DNA of 64,000 nt from Gluconacetobacter tumulicola (GTDB taxonomy: Bacteria > Pseudomonadota > Alphaproteobacteria > Acetobacterales > Acetobacteraceae), in NCBI RefSeq assembly GCF_014174215.1, contig NZ_JABEQL010000006.1:1-64000 (forward strand), in the 5' to 3' direction. The number at the start of each line of letters is the position of its first letter. Position 1 is the first letter of the stretch. Shown here piece by piece: positions 54,003 through 62,507 of the stretch. The notes beneath the pieces were generated by a model. That model had not been told where the DNA came from. It did no database searches and saw only the letters and a program-made list of their open reading frames with translations. The position numbers and the translations under genes were made by a program.

Positions 54003-55397
54003 ATGTCCGTCGCGCTAGGCCAGAAAGTCGGCCAACGCCAGGGGCCGGCTCATGGGCTGGTGATGACGGCGCGCATGCGCGAAACCCTGCGTGTCCTGCA
54101 CATGTCGCAGGTCGATCTCGAACGCTTCATCGTTGCCCAGGTCGATGGCAACCCTCTGCTGGAACGCTTCGATCCGCCAGCCTTTGCGGCCGAAGGGCCG
54201 ATGCGCGCCGAGGCATGGGGGCCGGACGATGCCACACTGCGCGTACAGGCCGGCCCCATGAGCATCCGCGAACGGCTGCTGCGGCAAATGATGCGGGCGA
54301 TGCCCGATGGCACTGACCGGCGGATTGGCGCGACGCTGATCGACGAACTGGACGCATCGGGGCGGCTGACGGCCGACAGGGCGGATCTGGCCCGCCGCCT
54401 GGATGTCGCACAGGAGCGGATCGAGGCGGTCCGTCAGCGGTTGATGCGTTTCGACCCGGTCGGGGTGGCGGCGGTGTCGCTGGCGGAATGCTTCGCAGTG
54501 CAGTTGCAGGAGCAAAACAGGTTCGACCCCGCCATGGCGGCGCTGTTGGCGAACCTGGACATGCTGGCGCGGCGCGACATGACGCGGCTGCGCGCGGTAT
54601 GCGGCGTGGACGCGGACGACCTGGCAGACATGATCGCCGAATTGCGCGCGCTGAACCCGCGGCCATGGATCGAGGACCTGGCCGAGCCCGTCCGGACGCG
54701 CATCCCCGACCTGATCGTGCGCTATGGCGAGAACAGTACCTGGTGCCTGGTGGCGGGGCAGGATCCGTCCGATACGGTCGGCCTCAACATGTCCCTGGCG
54801 GAACGGCTGGGGGGGCTGCGCCGCGAGGACGAGCGCAGGCGTGTCGCGGGCTGGCTGTCCGGCGCACGCTGGCTGGTGCATGCACTGGCGCGGCGCCAGC
54901 GCAGCCTGATGGTGGTGGGCGAACATATCCTGTTCAGGCAGGCCGATTTCATGATGCGTGGGCCGGAGGCCTTGCGCCCGCTGACGATGCGGCGTGTCGC
55001 CGAGGATTTGCGCCTGCATGACAGTACGATCAGCCGGATCGTGGCCAACAAGCATGTCGCCACGCCGTTCGGTCTGTTTCCTCTCAAATTCTTTTTTTCG
55101 GCGGTCGTCGAAGGAACGAATAACGAAGTGCGTTCCGCCGAGGCAGCCCGAGCCCATATCCGTCGCCTGATTCGGAACGAAACCGCCGATCTGGTGATGT
55201 CGGACGAGCGGATCGTCCAGGCGCTCCATCGGCTCGGTTTCGTTCTGTCACGTCGGACGGTTGTCAAATACCGGGAGGGATTGGGGATCGGCTCGTCATT
55301 CGAACGGCGAAGAATATACCGGTCGGCAGAGAAAACCGGGACAGTTCGGCGGACTTCCCGCACGCCATCCGGTAGGGCGGTGCCGCTCCTCACCTGA
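54003..55397 (+). CDS. rpoN: RNA polymerase sigma-54 factor
   Basis: This sigma factor recognises -24/-12 promoters and requires an enhancer-bound AAA+ activator such as HupR. The 464-residue protein has an activator-interacting N-terminus (LRVLHMSQVDLERFIVAQVDG), a core-binding region, the HTH (MRRVAEDLRLHDSTISRIVANK) and a recognisable RpoN box (LSRRTVVKYREGLGI). About 25 residues follow the usual end of the family and overlap the convergent receiver gene by 8 bp. It is the last gene of the hydrogenase locus. A general rpoN is likely to exist elsewhere too, making this a dedicated copy; that is inference. Confidence 0.93.
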   Translation: MSVALGQKVGQRQGPAHGLVMTARMRETLRVLHMSQVDLERFIVAQVDGNPLLERFDPPAFAAEGPMRAEAWGPDDATLRVQAGPMSIRERLLRQMMRAMPDGTDRRIGATLIDELDASGRLTADRADLARRLDVAQERIEAVRQRLMRFDPVGVAAVSLAECFAVQLQEQNRFDPAMAALLANLDMLARRDMTRLRAVCGVDADDLADMIAELRALNPRPWIEDLAEPVRTRIPDLIVRYGENSTWCLVAGQDPSDTVGLNMSLAERLGGLRREDERRRVAGWLSGARWLVHALARRQRSLMVVGEHILFRQADFMMRGPEALRPLTMRRVAEDLRLHDSTISRIVANKHVATPFGLFPLKFFFSAVVEGTNNEVRSAEAARAHIRRLIRNETADLVMSDERIVQALHRLGFVLSRRTVVKYREGLGIGSSFERRRIYRSAEKTGTVRRTSRTPSGRAVPLLT

Positions 55398-55782
55398 TAT
55401 CGAGACGTGATCGCAAGGACTGGATAACGACCGTTATATCGACAGGTTTGAGAAATACGCCCGAGATTCCGAGTTCATGAAACCCGACCGCGCCCGTCAG
55501 TGCGTCGGACGCCGTACTGACGATGTAGAATGGTATCGTACTGCCCTGCGCACGCAGCCGTTCCCCCAACCGGCTCCCGGCATCGACGGTTTCCAGCATC
55601 AGGTCCGCCAGGATCGCGTCCGGCGCGATGCGCAGCGCAGTGCGTTCGCCCTCCTGACCGGTCGCGGCTTCGTCGACGCTGAAACCCGCTTCCTCCAGCG
55701 CGCTGCGCAGTGTGCCTCTGCCAAGCGGGTCTGAATCGACCAGGAGGATAGTCCGGCGAAGGGAGCCGAGGCCGATAGTCAT
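55390..55782 (-). CDS. Stand-alone response-regulator receiver protein
   Basis: This 130-residue single-domain receiver has acidic residues in LLVDSDPLG, phospho-acceptor D60 in AILADLMLE, a Ser/Thr in IVSTAS, and the conserved lysine in FLKPVD. It has no output domain, so it would act by protein contact. It is the last gene of the unit hoxH-remnant-hoxW-receiver, overlapping hoxW by 4 bp, and converges with rpoN. Its partner kinase is not apparent; HupT is a candidate by proximity only. Confidence 0.85.
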   Translation of the reverse strand: MTIGLGSLRRTILLVDSDPLGRGTLRSALEEAGFSVDEAATGQEGERTALRIAPDAILADLMLETVDAGSRLGERLRAQGSTIPFYIVSTASDALTGAVGFHELGISGVFLKPVDITVVIQSLRSRLDIR

Positions 55783-56231
55783 GGTTCCGTCCCCGTGTCT
55801 CGCAAGCGCCTGGTCAGCATCGCGAGGGCGTCCGCGAGGTTCTCCGCCGCCTGGGGTGTCAACGCTTCGGAAAATGCGAAATTGTAGCCCCGGATGGCCA
55901 AAAGGAAGGCGCGGTGCGTGCGACTGAAATAATCGCGCGCGATGCCCAGAACTGCGTGTGGAGACAGGACGTGGCTGGTAAAGCCGATTTCGGTCGCCGG
56001 ATGAATTTCGTCGACGGTATAAGGATCGATCCCGGACATCGTCGCGTCGACGAACCAGATGACGTCATGTTCGGCAATGTCCGCCGCGTCCTCGATCGCC
56101 AACTGGTAGGGATCGCTGGTGGTGACCGACGGAAGGGCCATCCGGGCGATCGCGGCCGCCGCCGCGGGGCCCAGACCGTCATCTCCACGACCCGGATTGC
56201 CGATGCCGAGGATCAGGATGCGGGCGGTCAA
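55779..56231 (-). CDS. hoxW: HoxW-type hydrogenase maturation endopeptidase
   Basis: This M52-family protease is of the group that processes bidirectional or soluble (group 3) hydrogenase large subunits. The 150-residue protein starts with ILILGIGNPGRGDDGLG. It has WFVDATMSGID as the second metal site and TSHVLSPHAVLGIA as the histidine motif. I chose the TTG at 56231, which overlaps the stop of the hydrogenase remnant by 4 bp; longer in-frame starts lie inside that coding region. Its substrate is now truncated, so it is probably an orphan. Confidence 0.82.
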   Translation of the reverse strand: MTARILILGIGNPGRGDDGLGPAAAAAIARMALPSVTTSDPYQLAIEDAADIAEHDVIWFVDATMSGIDPYTVDEIHPATEIGFTSHVLSPHAVLGIARDYFSRTHRAFLLAIRGYNFAFSEALTPQAAENLADALAMLTRRLRDTGTEP

Positions 56232-56726
56232 TGCCGGGTTCCGGTGGCAATGACCGTGCCCTCGGCGTCCTCCAGCGTCGCGATCAGCGGCATCTGTCCC
56301 AGCGCGTGAGTGGCACAGGACAGGCATGGATCATAGGCGCGGATCGCGACCTCGATATGGTTCAGAAGCTCTTCGGTAATCTCGCGGCCGGTCAGGTATT
56401 CCACGGCGACCTGGCGGATCGAGCGGTTGATGGCCTCGTTGTTGTGGGTGGTCGCCACGATCAGGTTGGCGCGCGTCACCCGATCGTCGTCATCGACCTC
56501 GTAATGATGGAACAGGCTGCCGCGCGGCGCTTCGAGGATCGAGATCCCCACGGGGCGGCGCGTTCCCGTGACGACCAGGTCCGTGCCCTGCAGGTCGTCG
56601 TCATATAGAAGGGCCCGGATCGTTTCGGTACAATGGATCATGCAGATCAGCCGTGCCCAGTGATAGGCAAGCGTTGCGTGGACCCGTCCGCCGCCGGCCT
56701 GCGCCATGAAATCCTGCCGTGCCTTC
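56228..56726 (-). pseudogene. hoxH: Group 3-type [NiFe]-hydrogenase large subunit (HoxH-like), C-terminal remnant
   Basis: Only the last ~165 codons survive. They carry the L2 motif DPCLSCATH followed by a 25-residue tail beginning ALGQMPL, which is the cleavage site expected for a HoxW protease. VEYLTGREITEELLNHIEVAIRAY precedes it in two pieces, and PRGSLFHHYEV and ANLIVATTHNN are typical of group 3 (NAD(P)-linked) enzymes. The 5' part, with L1 and any diaphorase subunits, is gone: an IS481 copy abuts the remnant. The remnant is in frame with the transposase. It is clearly different from HupL and HupV. Confidence 0.85.
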
Positions 56727-57715
56727 TTGTTTAGTCCCGGGATTTGATAGTGCGGATTTTGTATGAATCGTGATGGTTCTTTTTCCCACTGCTGGCAAAT
56801 GAATTCATATGGAGTGAGGCCTCGCAGCGTTTTGAGCCTTCGGGCGAAATTGTAGGCAGCGACGAAATCGGTGAGGTGCTGGCGCAACTGGTCATGCGTT
56901 TCGTAGTAGAAGCGCTTGACTGTTGCCTCCTTGATTGTGCGGTTCATGCGTTCGACCTGACCATTCGTCCATGGATGTCGAGGCTTTGTCAGACGATGCT
57001 CGATATTGAGATCAGCACAGGACAGTTCAAAAGAATGGCAACGGAACAGGACGCCGTCGGCCCGCATGGCCTTGATATCTTCCGGTGTCCATCCATTGCC
57101 AGCCGGATCGGTGAAATGTGTGCCGTTATCAGTCAGCACGGTGTGGATGCGATAGGGGACTGCAACGGCCAGGGCGCGCAGGAAGTCACCGGCGACGCGA
57201 CGTGTTGCTTTCTCGTGCAGTTGGGCGAAAGCAAATTTCGACGTCCGGTAGATCGCCACAAAGAGATAAAGGCGCCCCATTTCGGTGCGGACTTCAGCGA
57301 TATCGATATGAAAATAGCCGATCGGACAGGTCTTGAACTTCGATCGTTTCGGCTTGTCGCCTTCGGTATCGGGCAGGCGCGAGGTGCCGTGGCGCTGAAG
57401 GCAGCGATGCAGCGAAGAGCGCTTCAAATGCGGGATCGTCGCCTGTAGCGCGTAAAGGCAGTCGTCCAAGGGTAATAACGTATGGCGGCGGAACGCCAAG
57501 ACGATGGCTTCCTCCTCAATCGATAGGACCATCGAAAGAGGAGCCTTCGGGCCAGTGCGCCGATCCGCCGTATCGGGCCGCCCCTTCCATTTGGCGACCG
57601 TCTTCGGGTTGATCCCGTAGCGTTTCGCCAAAGCCCTCAGGCTCTCCTGACTATGTTGTATCGCTCGACGGACTGCCGCTGTCGTCGTCGCGCTCCCGTG
57701 GTGAACCTAGCCCAT
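56727..57715 (-). pseudogene. IS481-family transposase with amber codon 3
   Basis: The protein has the IS481 layout: an N-terminal helix-turn-helix (ALAKRYGINPKTVAKWKGR) and an rve catalytic core with HIDIAEVRTEMGRLYLFVAI, LTDNGTHFTD and NGQVERMNRTIKEAT giving the DDE residues. Reading back from the core, the sequence HGSATTTAAVRRAIQHSQES matches the usual N-terminus, but the start reads Met-Gly-stop: TAG at 57707-57709 sits where relatives have glutamine. A TTG at 57631 could still start a protein lacking ~28 residues. There is no stop inside the element; the frame runs into the hydrogenase remnant. Confidence 0.8.
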
Positions 57716-57771
57716 AGCGCTTCATGCCACTCTCGTGAAAATAATGCACCATCAAATCCCGGGACTAAACA
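56727..57771 (-). mobile_element. IS481-family insertion sequence
   Basis: A 1045-bp element with terminal inverted repeats beginning tgtttagtcccgggatttga at both ends (56727 on the plus strand, 57771 on the minus strand). About 30 positions match with a few differences. It carries one transposase. The flanks (ccttct on the left, tccgct on the right) show no target-site duplication, and the genes on either side are unrelated broken genes. The copy therefore probably marks an IS-mediated deletion or recombination rather than a simple insertion. Confidence 0.92.
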
Positions 57772-59218
57772 TCCGCTGAGATGCGGATCATGTCGACCAC
57801 ATCGAGCAGCGCATGGTGTTCGGCATCGAGGGCGCGCAGGTCGTCCGTGCTCAACCTGCCGCGTTGTCCGCGTCTCCGGATTGGTCCTTTCAACGCGCGC
57901 AAGGCATTCAGGATAACGGCTATGTCGATGGCTTCCTGGAGCAGCGCACCCTCTACCGGGACGATATAGCCGAAGGAGGCGGCGGCAATCATGGCGGCCG
58001 TCGACAGACCCATGCCGGCATAGACGCCCTGCAAGGCAATTGCCCGGGACCGGTGGGCGATACGGACCGCATTGACCAGACGGTCGAGGTGATCCACGAG
58101 GATGACGATGTCCGCGACTTCCGAGGATGCCGCAGCACCACGCGCGCCCATGGCGACGCCGAGGTCGGCCGCCGCCAATGCTGGCGCGTCGTTGACGCCA
58201 TCGCCTGTCATCAGCACGGGACCGTTGGTTTTTTCGGCCTCGACAATCGCGGTCTTGTCCTGCGGTTTCAAGCCGCTGATCACGGCATCGACTCCCAGGA
58301 AAACGGCAACGCTGGCTGCCAGATCGGCCCGGTCGCCCGGTGGCGAGTACGATGCGTCGTACCCCGGCGTCGCGCAATTGTCGCAAGACGGTACCGGCCT
58401 CGGGTCGAATCTGGTCTGCCAGCAGAAACGCCCCGGCGACATGCTCGTCGATCCCGACCACGACCGCGACCGTCCCGTCCCGTCGGATCCAGCTCTCGAT
58501 TTCGCCGGAGAAGGACGAGGCGTCCGTCCGGGTTTTCACGTAGTCCCAGCCACCGATAGCCATCGCGTGCCGGCCGACATGCCCCGTGACGCCAGCTCCG
58601 AATTGTTCTCGAACGTCCTGGGGTGTTTCAAGCAGTAGATCGCGTTCCCGCGTCGCCGCAACCAGGGCCTGGGCCACGACATGGTGCGAACTCTGGTCCA
58701 GGGATGCCGAGAGCCGCCGCAGTTCGAGCGGATCGAGACCCTTGGCCGATCTGGTTTCGAGAAGGCGCGCGCGGCCGTCGGTGATGGTGCCGGTCGCTGG
58801 TCAGGGCGGATTCATCCAGGACGGCCATGCCCTGGGTGACCACGCCATCCACGGGCACGATCTCGCCCCGGCGCACCAGAATCCTGTCTCCGGGCATCAG
58901 GTCGGCGAGGGGGACATCCCGAATCTGCCCGTCGGAATGTCGGGCGGCATTTCGCTGCATGCGGTCCAGCAGCGCCGTCATTTCGCGCCGCGCCCTTGTC
59001 TGGGCAAAATCCTCCAGCGCCTGACCGCCCGTAAACATCAGGGCGACGATGATGCCGGTCAGATGCGCGCCGAGAACAAGCGCCCCGGTCATGGCCAGGA
59101 CCGCCGTGGTTCCACCGATCCATAGCCATGCGGCTCCGCGCGGCTGACCGATTATCCGGGCGCCAATGCCTGCGACCAGAACGGTCAGGACTGTGAGCAG
59201 GAGGAGGGTTTTAAGGGA
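57772..59218 (-). pseudogene. Heavy-metal P-type ATPase, frameshifted and internally deleted
   Basis: Fragments in several frames line up with a Zn/Cd/Co-type P1B ATPase. The first (59218-58800) covers membrane helices and the actuator domain (ALMFTGGQALEDFA, VPVDGVV, VLDESALT). It jumps directly to GTITDGRARLLETRS (from about 58793), skipping ~130 residues that include the CPx helix and the phosphorylated Asp of DKTGT. A further frameshift near 58340 leads to MTGDGVNDAPAL and the C-terminal helices. The last codons run into the IS481 end, which supplies the stop. No start codon is available upstream (TAA at 59219-59221). It cannot pump metal. Confidence 0.88.
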
Positions 59219-59513
59219 TTACTCCCAAGACACGGGATGGCTCGTTCTTTGCGCCTGTGGGTTCATGGTCCGGACACTCCAGCCGCCCGGTCTTCAAGGG
59301 GACGGCAGACCGACATGGGGCGTGCTGCCGGTCCGTCCACCTCCTGTCCTTGTGACGCGGCGGCGTTTCCGGCCGGTTTCGAACCGACCGAAATTATTCC
59401 TCGCATGACCGACTTGTGGATGATCCACGATGTGCTCATGTCTTTTATGAAGCAGGCATTGCACTGGGGCGATCGGTGAATGAGCGTCGTGGGTTCGGCA
59501 AGGAGGCGGAATT
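59219..59513. other. 295-bp gap without a recognisable gene
   Basis: Short plus-strand frames exist but match nothing I know and lack good ribosome sites. The gap may hold the promoter of the small membrane protein that starts at 59514. Confidence 0.5.
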
Positions 59514-59858
59514 ATGGATGGCTATAGTATCGAGGGCGGTTCGGGCTGTGGCAGCGACCGCGAAAGACGGATCGAACTTCTGATCCGACGTCTGCCCCTG
59601 GCGCTGCAGCCGACCGTTCGCTGGTTGCGTCGGCCGGCCGCGCGTTGGGTGCGCATTCCCACGGGCATCCTGCTGATAGCGGGCAGTGTGCTTGCCCTGC
59701 TGCCGGTCTTTGGGCTCTGGATGCTGCCGCTCGGGCTGTTGTTTCTGGTCGAGGACCCGCCGCCCGTGCGTCGCCTCACCGGTCGGCTTCTATGCTGGAT
59801 CGAAGCGCGGCATCCCCAGTGGATGGGCCTTTCGCCCCCCCCATTGAACTCCTCGTGA
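59514..59858 (+). CDS. Small two-helix membrane protein, unknown function
   Basis: This 114-residue protein has a basic N-terminal half (RRLPLALQPTVRWLRRPAARWVR) and then a hydrophobic hairpin (IPTGILLIAGSVLALLPVFG, WMLPLGLLFLV). A short polar tail starting with EDPPPVRRLTGRLL follows. I recall similar proteins as conserved hypotheticals in alphaproteobacteria, where the motif LPVFGLWMLPLGLLL before EDxPP is the conserved core. GGAGG-type sequence precedes the ATG. No function is assigned. It stands alone. Confidence 0.65.
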   Translation: MDGYSIEGGSGCGSDRERRIELLIRRLPLALQPTVRWLRRPAARWVRIPTGILLIAGSVLALLPVFGLWMLPLGLLFLVEDPPPVRRLTGRLLCWIEARHPQWMGLSPPPLNSS

Positions 59859-60120
59859 TGTGCAACATGCTGCTCAGCCGTTCCGCCGCGATCCGTCCCG
59901 ACGGATCGACAGCCTTGGAGAGGAATATGGTCTCAGACATGCCGGACCGCCTCATATATTGGCCTTATTATCGGATCATGTGTGAGGCAACGTGCCTACG
60001 GCATGGATTCTGATTGGGTGTGTTCTGGCATCTTTATCCTTGTCATGTGCGAGGCGCGATATCTCGCGGGCCAGCAATTGCAAGTATCGTTGATTGTCTT
60101 GTCCGGCAACCATGGAATCC
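59859..60120. other. 262-bp gap, nothing recognised
   Basis: No coding or RNA signal is evident. The AT content rises toward the terminator at 60121. Confidence 0.4.
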
Positions 60121-60160
60121 AAAAAAGCCCGTTCTATTACGCAGAACTGGGCTTTCTTTT
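60121..60160. terminator. Intrinsic terminator
   Basis: An A-run followed by aagcccgttct, an 8-nt loop and agaactgggctt (one bulged T), then cttttgtttt. The flanks allow termination in either direction, so it can end the minus-strand transcript of the 59-residue membrane-protein gene as well as transcription from 59514. Confidence 0.7.
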
Positions 60161-60212
60161 GTTTTCGTGTTCCGTGATCTGATCAAATCAATCTCCGCTT
60201 CTTCCAGCGGGT

Positions 60213-60392
60213 TCATGGGCCGCCTGTGCCGCGGAAGAGCAGGAACAGCGCGATGATGATTACGATGATCGGCAACAGGCCTAGCCCGTTGAACCCCGTG
60301 CTTCGCGGGCCGCCATACCAGCCGGAGCGAATGCCGTAACCGCCGCCGCCGATGGCGAAGAGGATGAGGATGATCACGAGAAGGGTCAGCAT
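60213..60392 (-). CDS. 59-residue hydrophobic small protein
   Basis: A 59-codon frame encodes MLTLLVIILILFAIGGGGYG at the N-terminus, a Gly/Arg/Ser-rich centre (RSGWYGGPRSTGFNG) and a second helix (LLPIIVIIIALFLLFRG), ending GTGGP. The two-helix, glycine-linked design is that of small hydrophobic proteins often found near stress genes in alphaproteobacteria. The sequence before the ATG in its own direction is ggagtccccacg, a fair ribosome site. An intrinsic terminator lies 50 bp after the stop. Function unknown. Confidence 0.7.
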   Translation of the reverse strand: MLTLLVIILILFAIGGGGYGIRSGWYGGPRSTGFNGLGLLPIIVIIIALFLLFRGTGGP

Positions 60393-60569
60393 CGTGGGGA
60401 CTCCGGGAGTGGTTGTCCTGATAACGCTTCATGGTTCGGATTGTTCACGCGCCACATGAATGACTCTTCGGGCGCGCGCATGCGTGGTTTGGCCGTGAAA
60501 AACCTGATCGAGACCCAGAGCTTCAGACCCTGATGGGTTCGGGCAAAGTCCGATCTGTTTGGTTGCCCC

Positions 60570-61006
60570 TCAATTTGACGGGGGGTAGTGCCGTATCAAT
60601 CTCAATTGCCGTAGCCATGCGCGAAAGAGAGGAGCGATGCCGATTGGGATGTGGCCGGCAGCGCGCATCTCGGCCGCCAGCGCGAACAGGGTTTTCTGTT
60701 TGGCGAAGACGCCGCGATAGGCGGCCCGTAGGCTCAGCGTCGGGTCCCAGAATTCGATGGCTTCCGATCGGGCGCCGTTGATCTCGATAATCTGGAATTC
60801 TCCCCGACGCAGGGCGTCTTCGCTGCTGAAACGTACGTTCAGGCGGCCAAAATGGAAGCCGTTCATCGAATTTGCGATGGCCTCGACCTTCTGTTCGAGA
60901 TCCGGAGTGTTCAGTCGCATGGCGTTTTCATAACGCCTGCCGACGCGCAGGGAGGCGACCGTGCCGAGGACGACCCTTTCGCCGGATGCGGGGACGCCGA
61001 GGGGGC
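60570..61006 (-). pseudogene. ATP-grasp (D-Ala-D-Ala-ligase-like) protein, C-terminal remnant
   Basis: The frame opens after TAG at about 61007-61009 with no proper start. It reads GERVVLGTVASLRVG, then MNGFHFGRLNVRF, GEFQIIEINGARSEAIEFWDP and IPIGIAPLF in pieces. The F-x-GR-x-D/N-x-RF and EINGAxSEAI motifs are the metal- and ATP-binding end of ATP-grasp proteins annotated as D-alanine-D-alanine-ligase-like. Most of the N-terminal half is missing, so the gene is a relic unless translation begins at the ATG at 60920, which would leave only 116 residues. Confidence 0.6.
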
Positions 61007-61202
61007 CCTAATGCGGGAGCATTTCGGGTGGGGCTGACATAAGGGGCCCGTCCATCCTGGTGAAGCCGACGGCCAGGGGGGGGCCGCGTGGAAGGGTTGC
61101 CCGACCGCGCAGATTGAAGGTGGACTTCCATCCGGCCAACATACAATATCGTGATCGTAATTGATCTCTGTATGGAATGACTGACAAGCGCGGAGTTTTC
61201 GA

Positions 61203-62393
61203 ATGACGACGATGATCCCCAAGGAGGGCCGGGAAGATTTGCTGGAGCGCGGCTATTCCCGTCGCCAGTTCGGCCGGATCGCAGCCCTGCTTGGCATGCC
61301 GGTGGCTGCGGCGGCTGCACTGCCGCACCTGATGGGACAGGCGCGGGCTGTCGCTCCTGCAATTCCCGAGATGCATCGGCCCGATAAATCCGGCATGGTG
61401 CGTATTGCCTCCAACGAATGCTGGACCGGGCCGTTCCCGTCCGCCGCTGAAGCCGGTGCCGCGGTGATCAAGGAGGGAAACCGTTATGAGCCCTCGCATC
61501 TTCGAGACAATTTGATCGATACGGCGGCCAAGGTTGAGGGACTGCCCGCCACGCATATTTTGCCGTGGCCGGGGTCGAGCGATCCGCTTTCGCGTGTTGT
61601 CGTCACATTCTGCTCGCCCACGCGGGGATTGGTCACGGCCGATCCGACTTTTGAGGCGGCCTGGCGGACGGGGGCGTGGCTGAACGTCAAGGTGACCAAG
61701 GTGCCGCTGAGCGCGCGGAACAATTATGCTGCCGACGTGCGAGCCATGCTCAAGGCAGATCCGAATGCTGGCCTGTATTATATCTGCTCGCCCAATAACC
61801 CGACCGGCACGTTGACCCCGATCGAGGATATTGCGTGGCTGGTGGACAACAAACCAGCGGGTGCCGTGGTTGTTGTGGACGAAGCCTATCTGCACTTTGC
61901 GGGGACGAAGAGCGCGGCATATCTTGTGGCCCAAAACAAGGATGTTGTCGTTCTGCGCACATTCTCGAAGCTGTTCGGGATGGCGGGTCTGCGCCTGGGA
62001 TTCAGTTTCGCGCGGCCGGACCTGCATGCGCGCATGATGCGCTATGACGGGCAGAGCCAGAGCGGTACCCTGTCGATCGTCGCTCTGGCAATCGGTGCGT
62101 CGAGCCTGGCTCAGGCTGAAAATATCGTGGCACGCCGCAAGGAGATGGTTGCCGCGCGCGAAGAGACGTTCGATTATCTGCGCAAGCGCAAGATCGCGTT
62201 CATCCCCAGCAACGCCAACATGTTCATGGTGAACTGGAACCAGCCTGCCCACCATGTGAAGGAGCAGTACGCCGCGCAGGGGATCGATATCGGTCGCAGC
62301 TGGCCGATCTGGCCCAATATGTCGCGTATTACGGTCGGATCGGCTGATGAGATGAAGAAGTTCTGCGCGGCGACCGACAAGGTCTTCGCCTGA
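61203..62393 (+). CDS. Tat-exported PLP-dependent aminotransferase (class I/II, HisC-like)
   Basis: This 396-residue fold-type I aminotransferase resembles histidinol-phosphate aminotransferase in its core: IASNECWTGPFPSA, SPNNPTGTLTP, VVVDEAYLHFAG and the PLP lysine in LRTFSKLFGMAGLRLGF. It starts with a twin-arginine signal, YSRRQFGRIAALLGMP (R20-R21), ending near GQARAVA, so it should work in the periplasm already loaded with PLP. CGGAG lies 8 nt before the ATG. It converges on a cytochrome c and a FAD oxidoreductase gene and may share their pathway. The amino donor is unknown. Confidence 0.87.
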   Translation: MTTMIPKEGREDLLERGYSRRQFGRIAALLGMPVAAAAALPHLMGQARAVAPAIPEMHRPDKSGMVRIASNECWTGPFPSAAEAGAAVIKEGNRYEPSHLRDNLIDTAAKVEGLPATHILPWPGSSDPLSRVVVTFCSPTRGLVTADPTFEAAWRTGAWLNVKVTKVPLSARNNYAADVRAMLKADPNAGLYYICSPNNPTGTLTPIEDIAWLVDNKPAGAVVVVDEAYLHFAGTKSAAYLVAQNKDVVVLRTFSKLFGMAGLRLGFSFARPDLHARMMRYDGQSQSGTLSIVALAIGASSLAQAENIVARRKEMVAAREETFDYLRKRKIAFIPSNANMFMVNWNQPAHHVKEQYAAQGIDIGRSWPIWPNMSRITVGSADEMKKFCAATDKVFA

Positions 62394-62453
62394 TTATCAT
62401 CGGTTGAGACGTGGGCGAGGTGGGCCAATCCGGCCGCCTCGCCGGAATGTGGT

Positions 62454-62498
62454 GGGGCTGTATCCGTTCATGTGGGTTACGGATACAGCCCCGTTTTT
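62454..62498. terminator. Intrinsic terminator between aminotransferase and cytochrome c genes
   Basis: A perfect 13-bp stem (ggggctgtatccg / cggatacagcccc) with a 13-nt loop is followed by gttttt. It ends the aminotransferase transcript and may also stop the convergent one. Confidence 0.9.
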
Positions 62499-62507
62499 AT
62501 GCGTGGT

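Noticed and set aside
56228-57631. Transposase-hydrogenase chimera as a genuine fusion gene
   Set aside because: The join falls exactly at the IS terminal repeat, so it is an accident of insertion.
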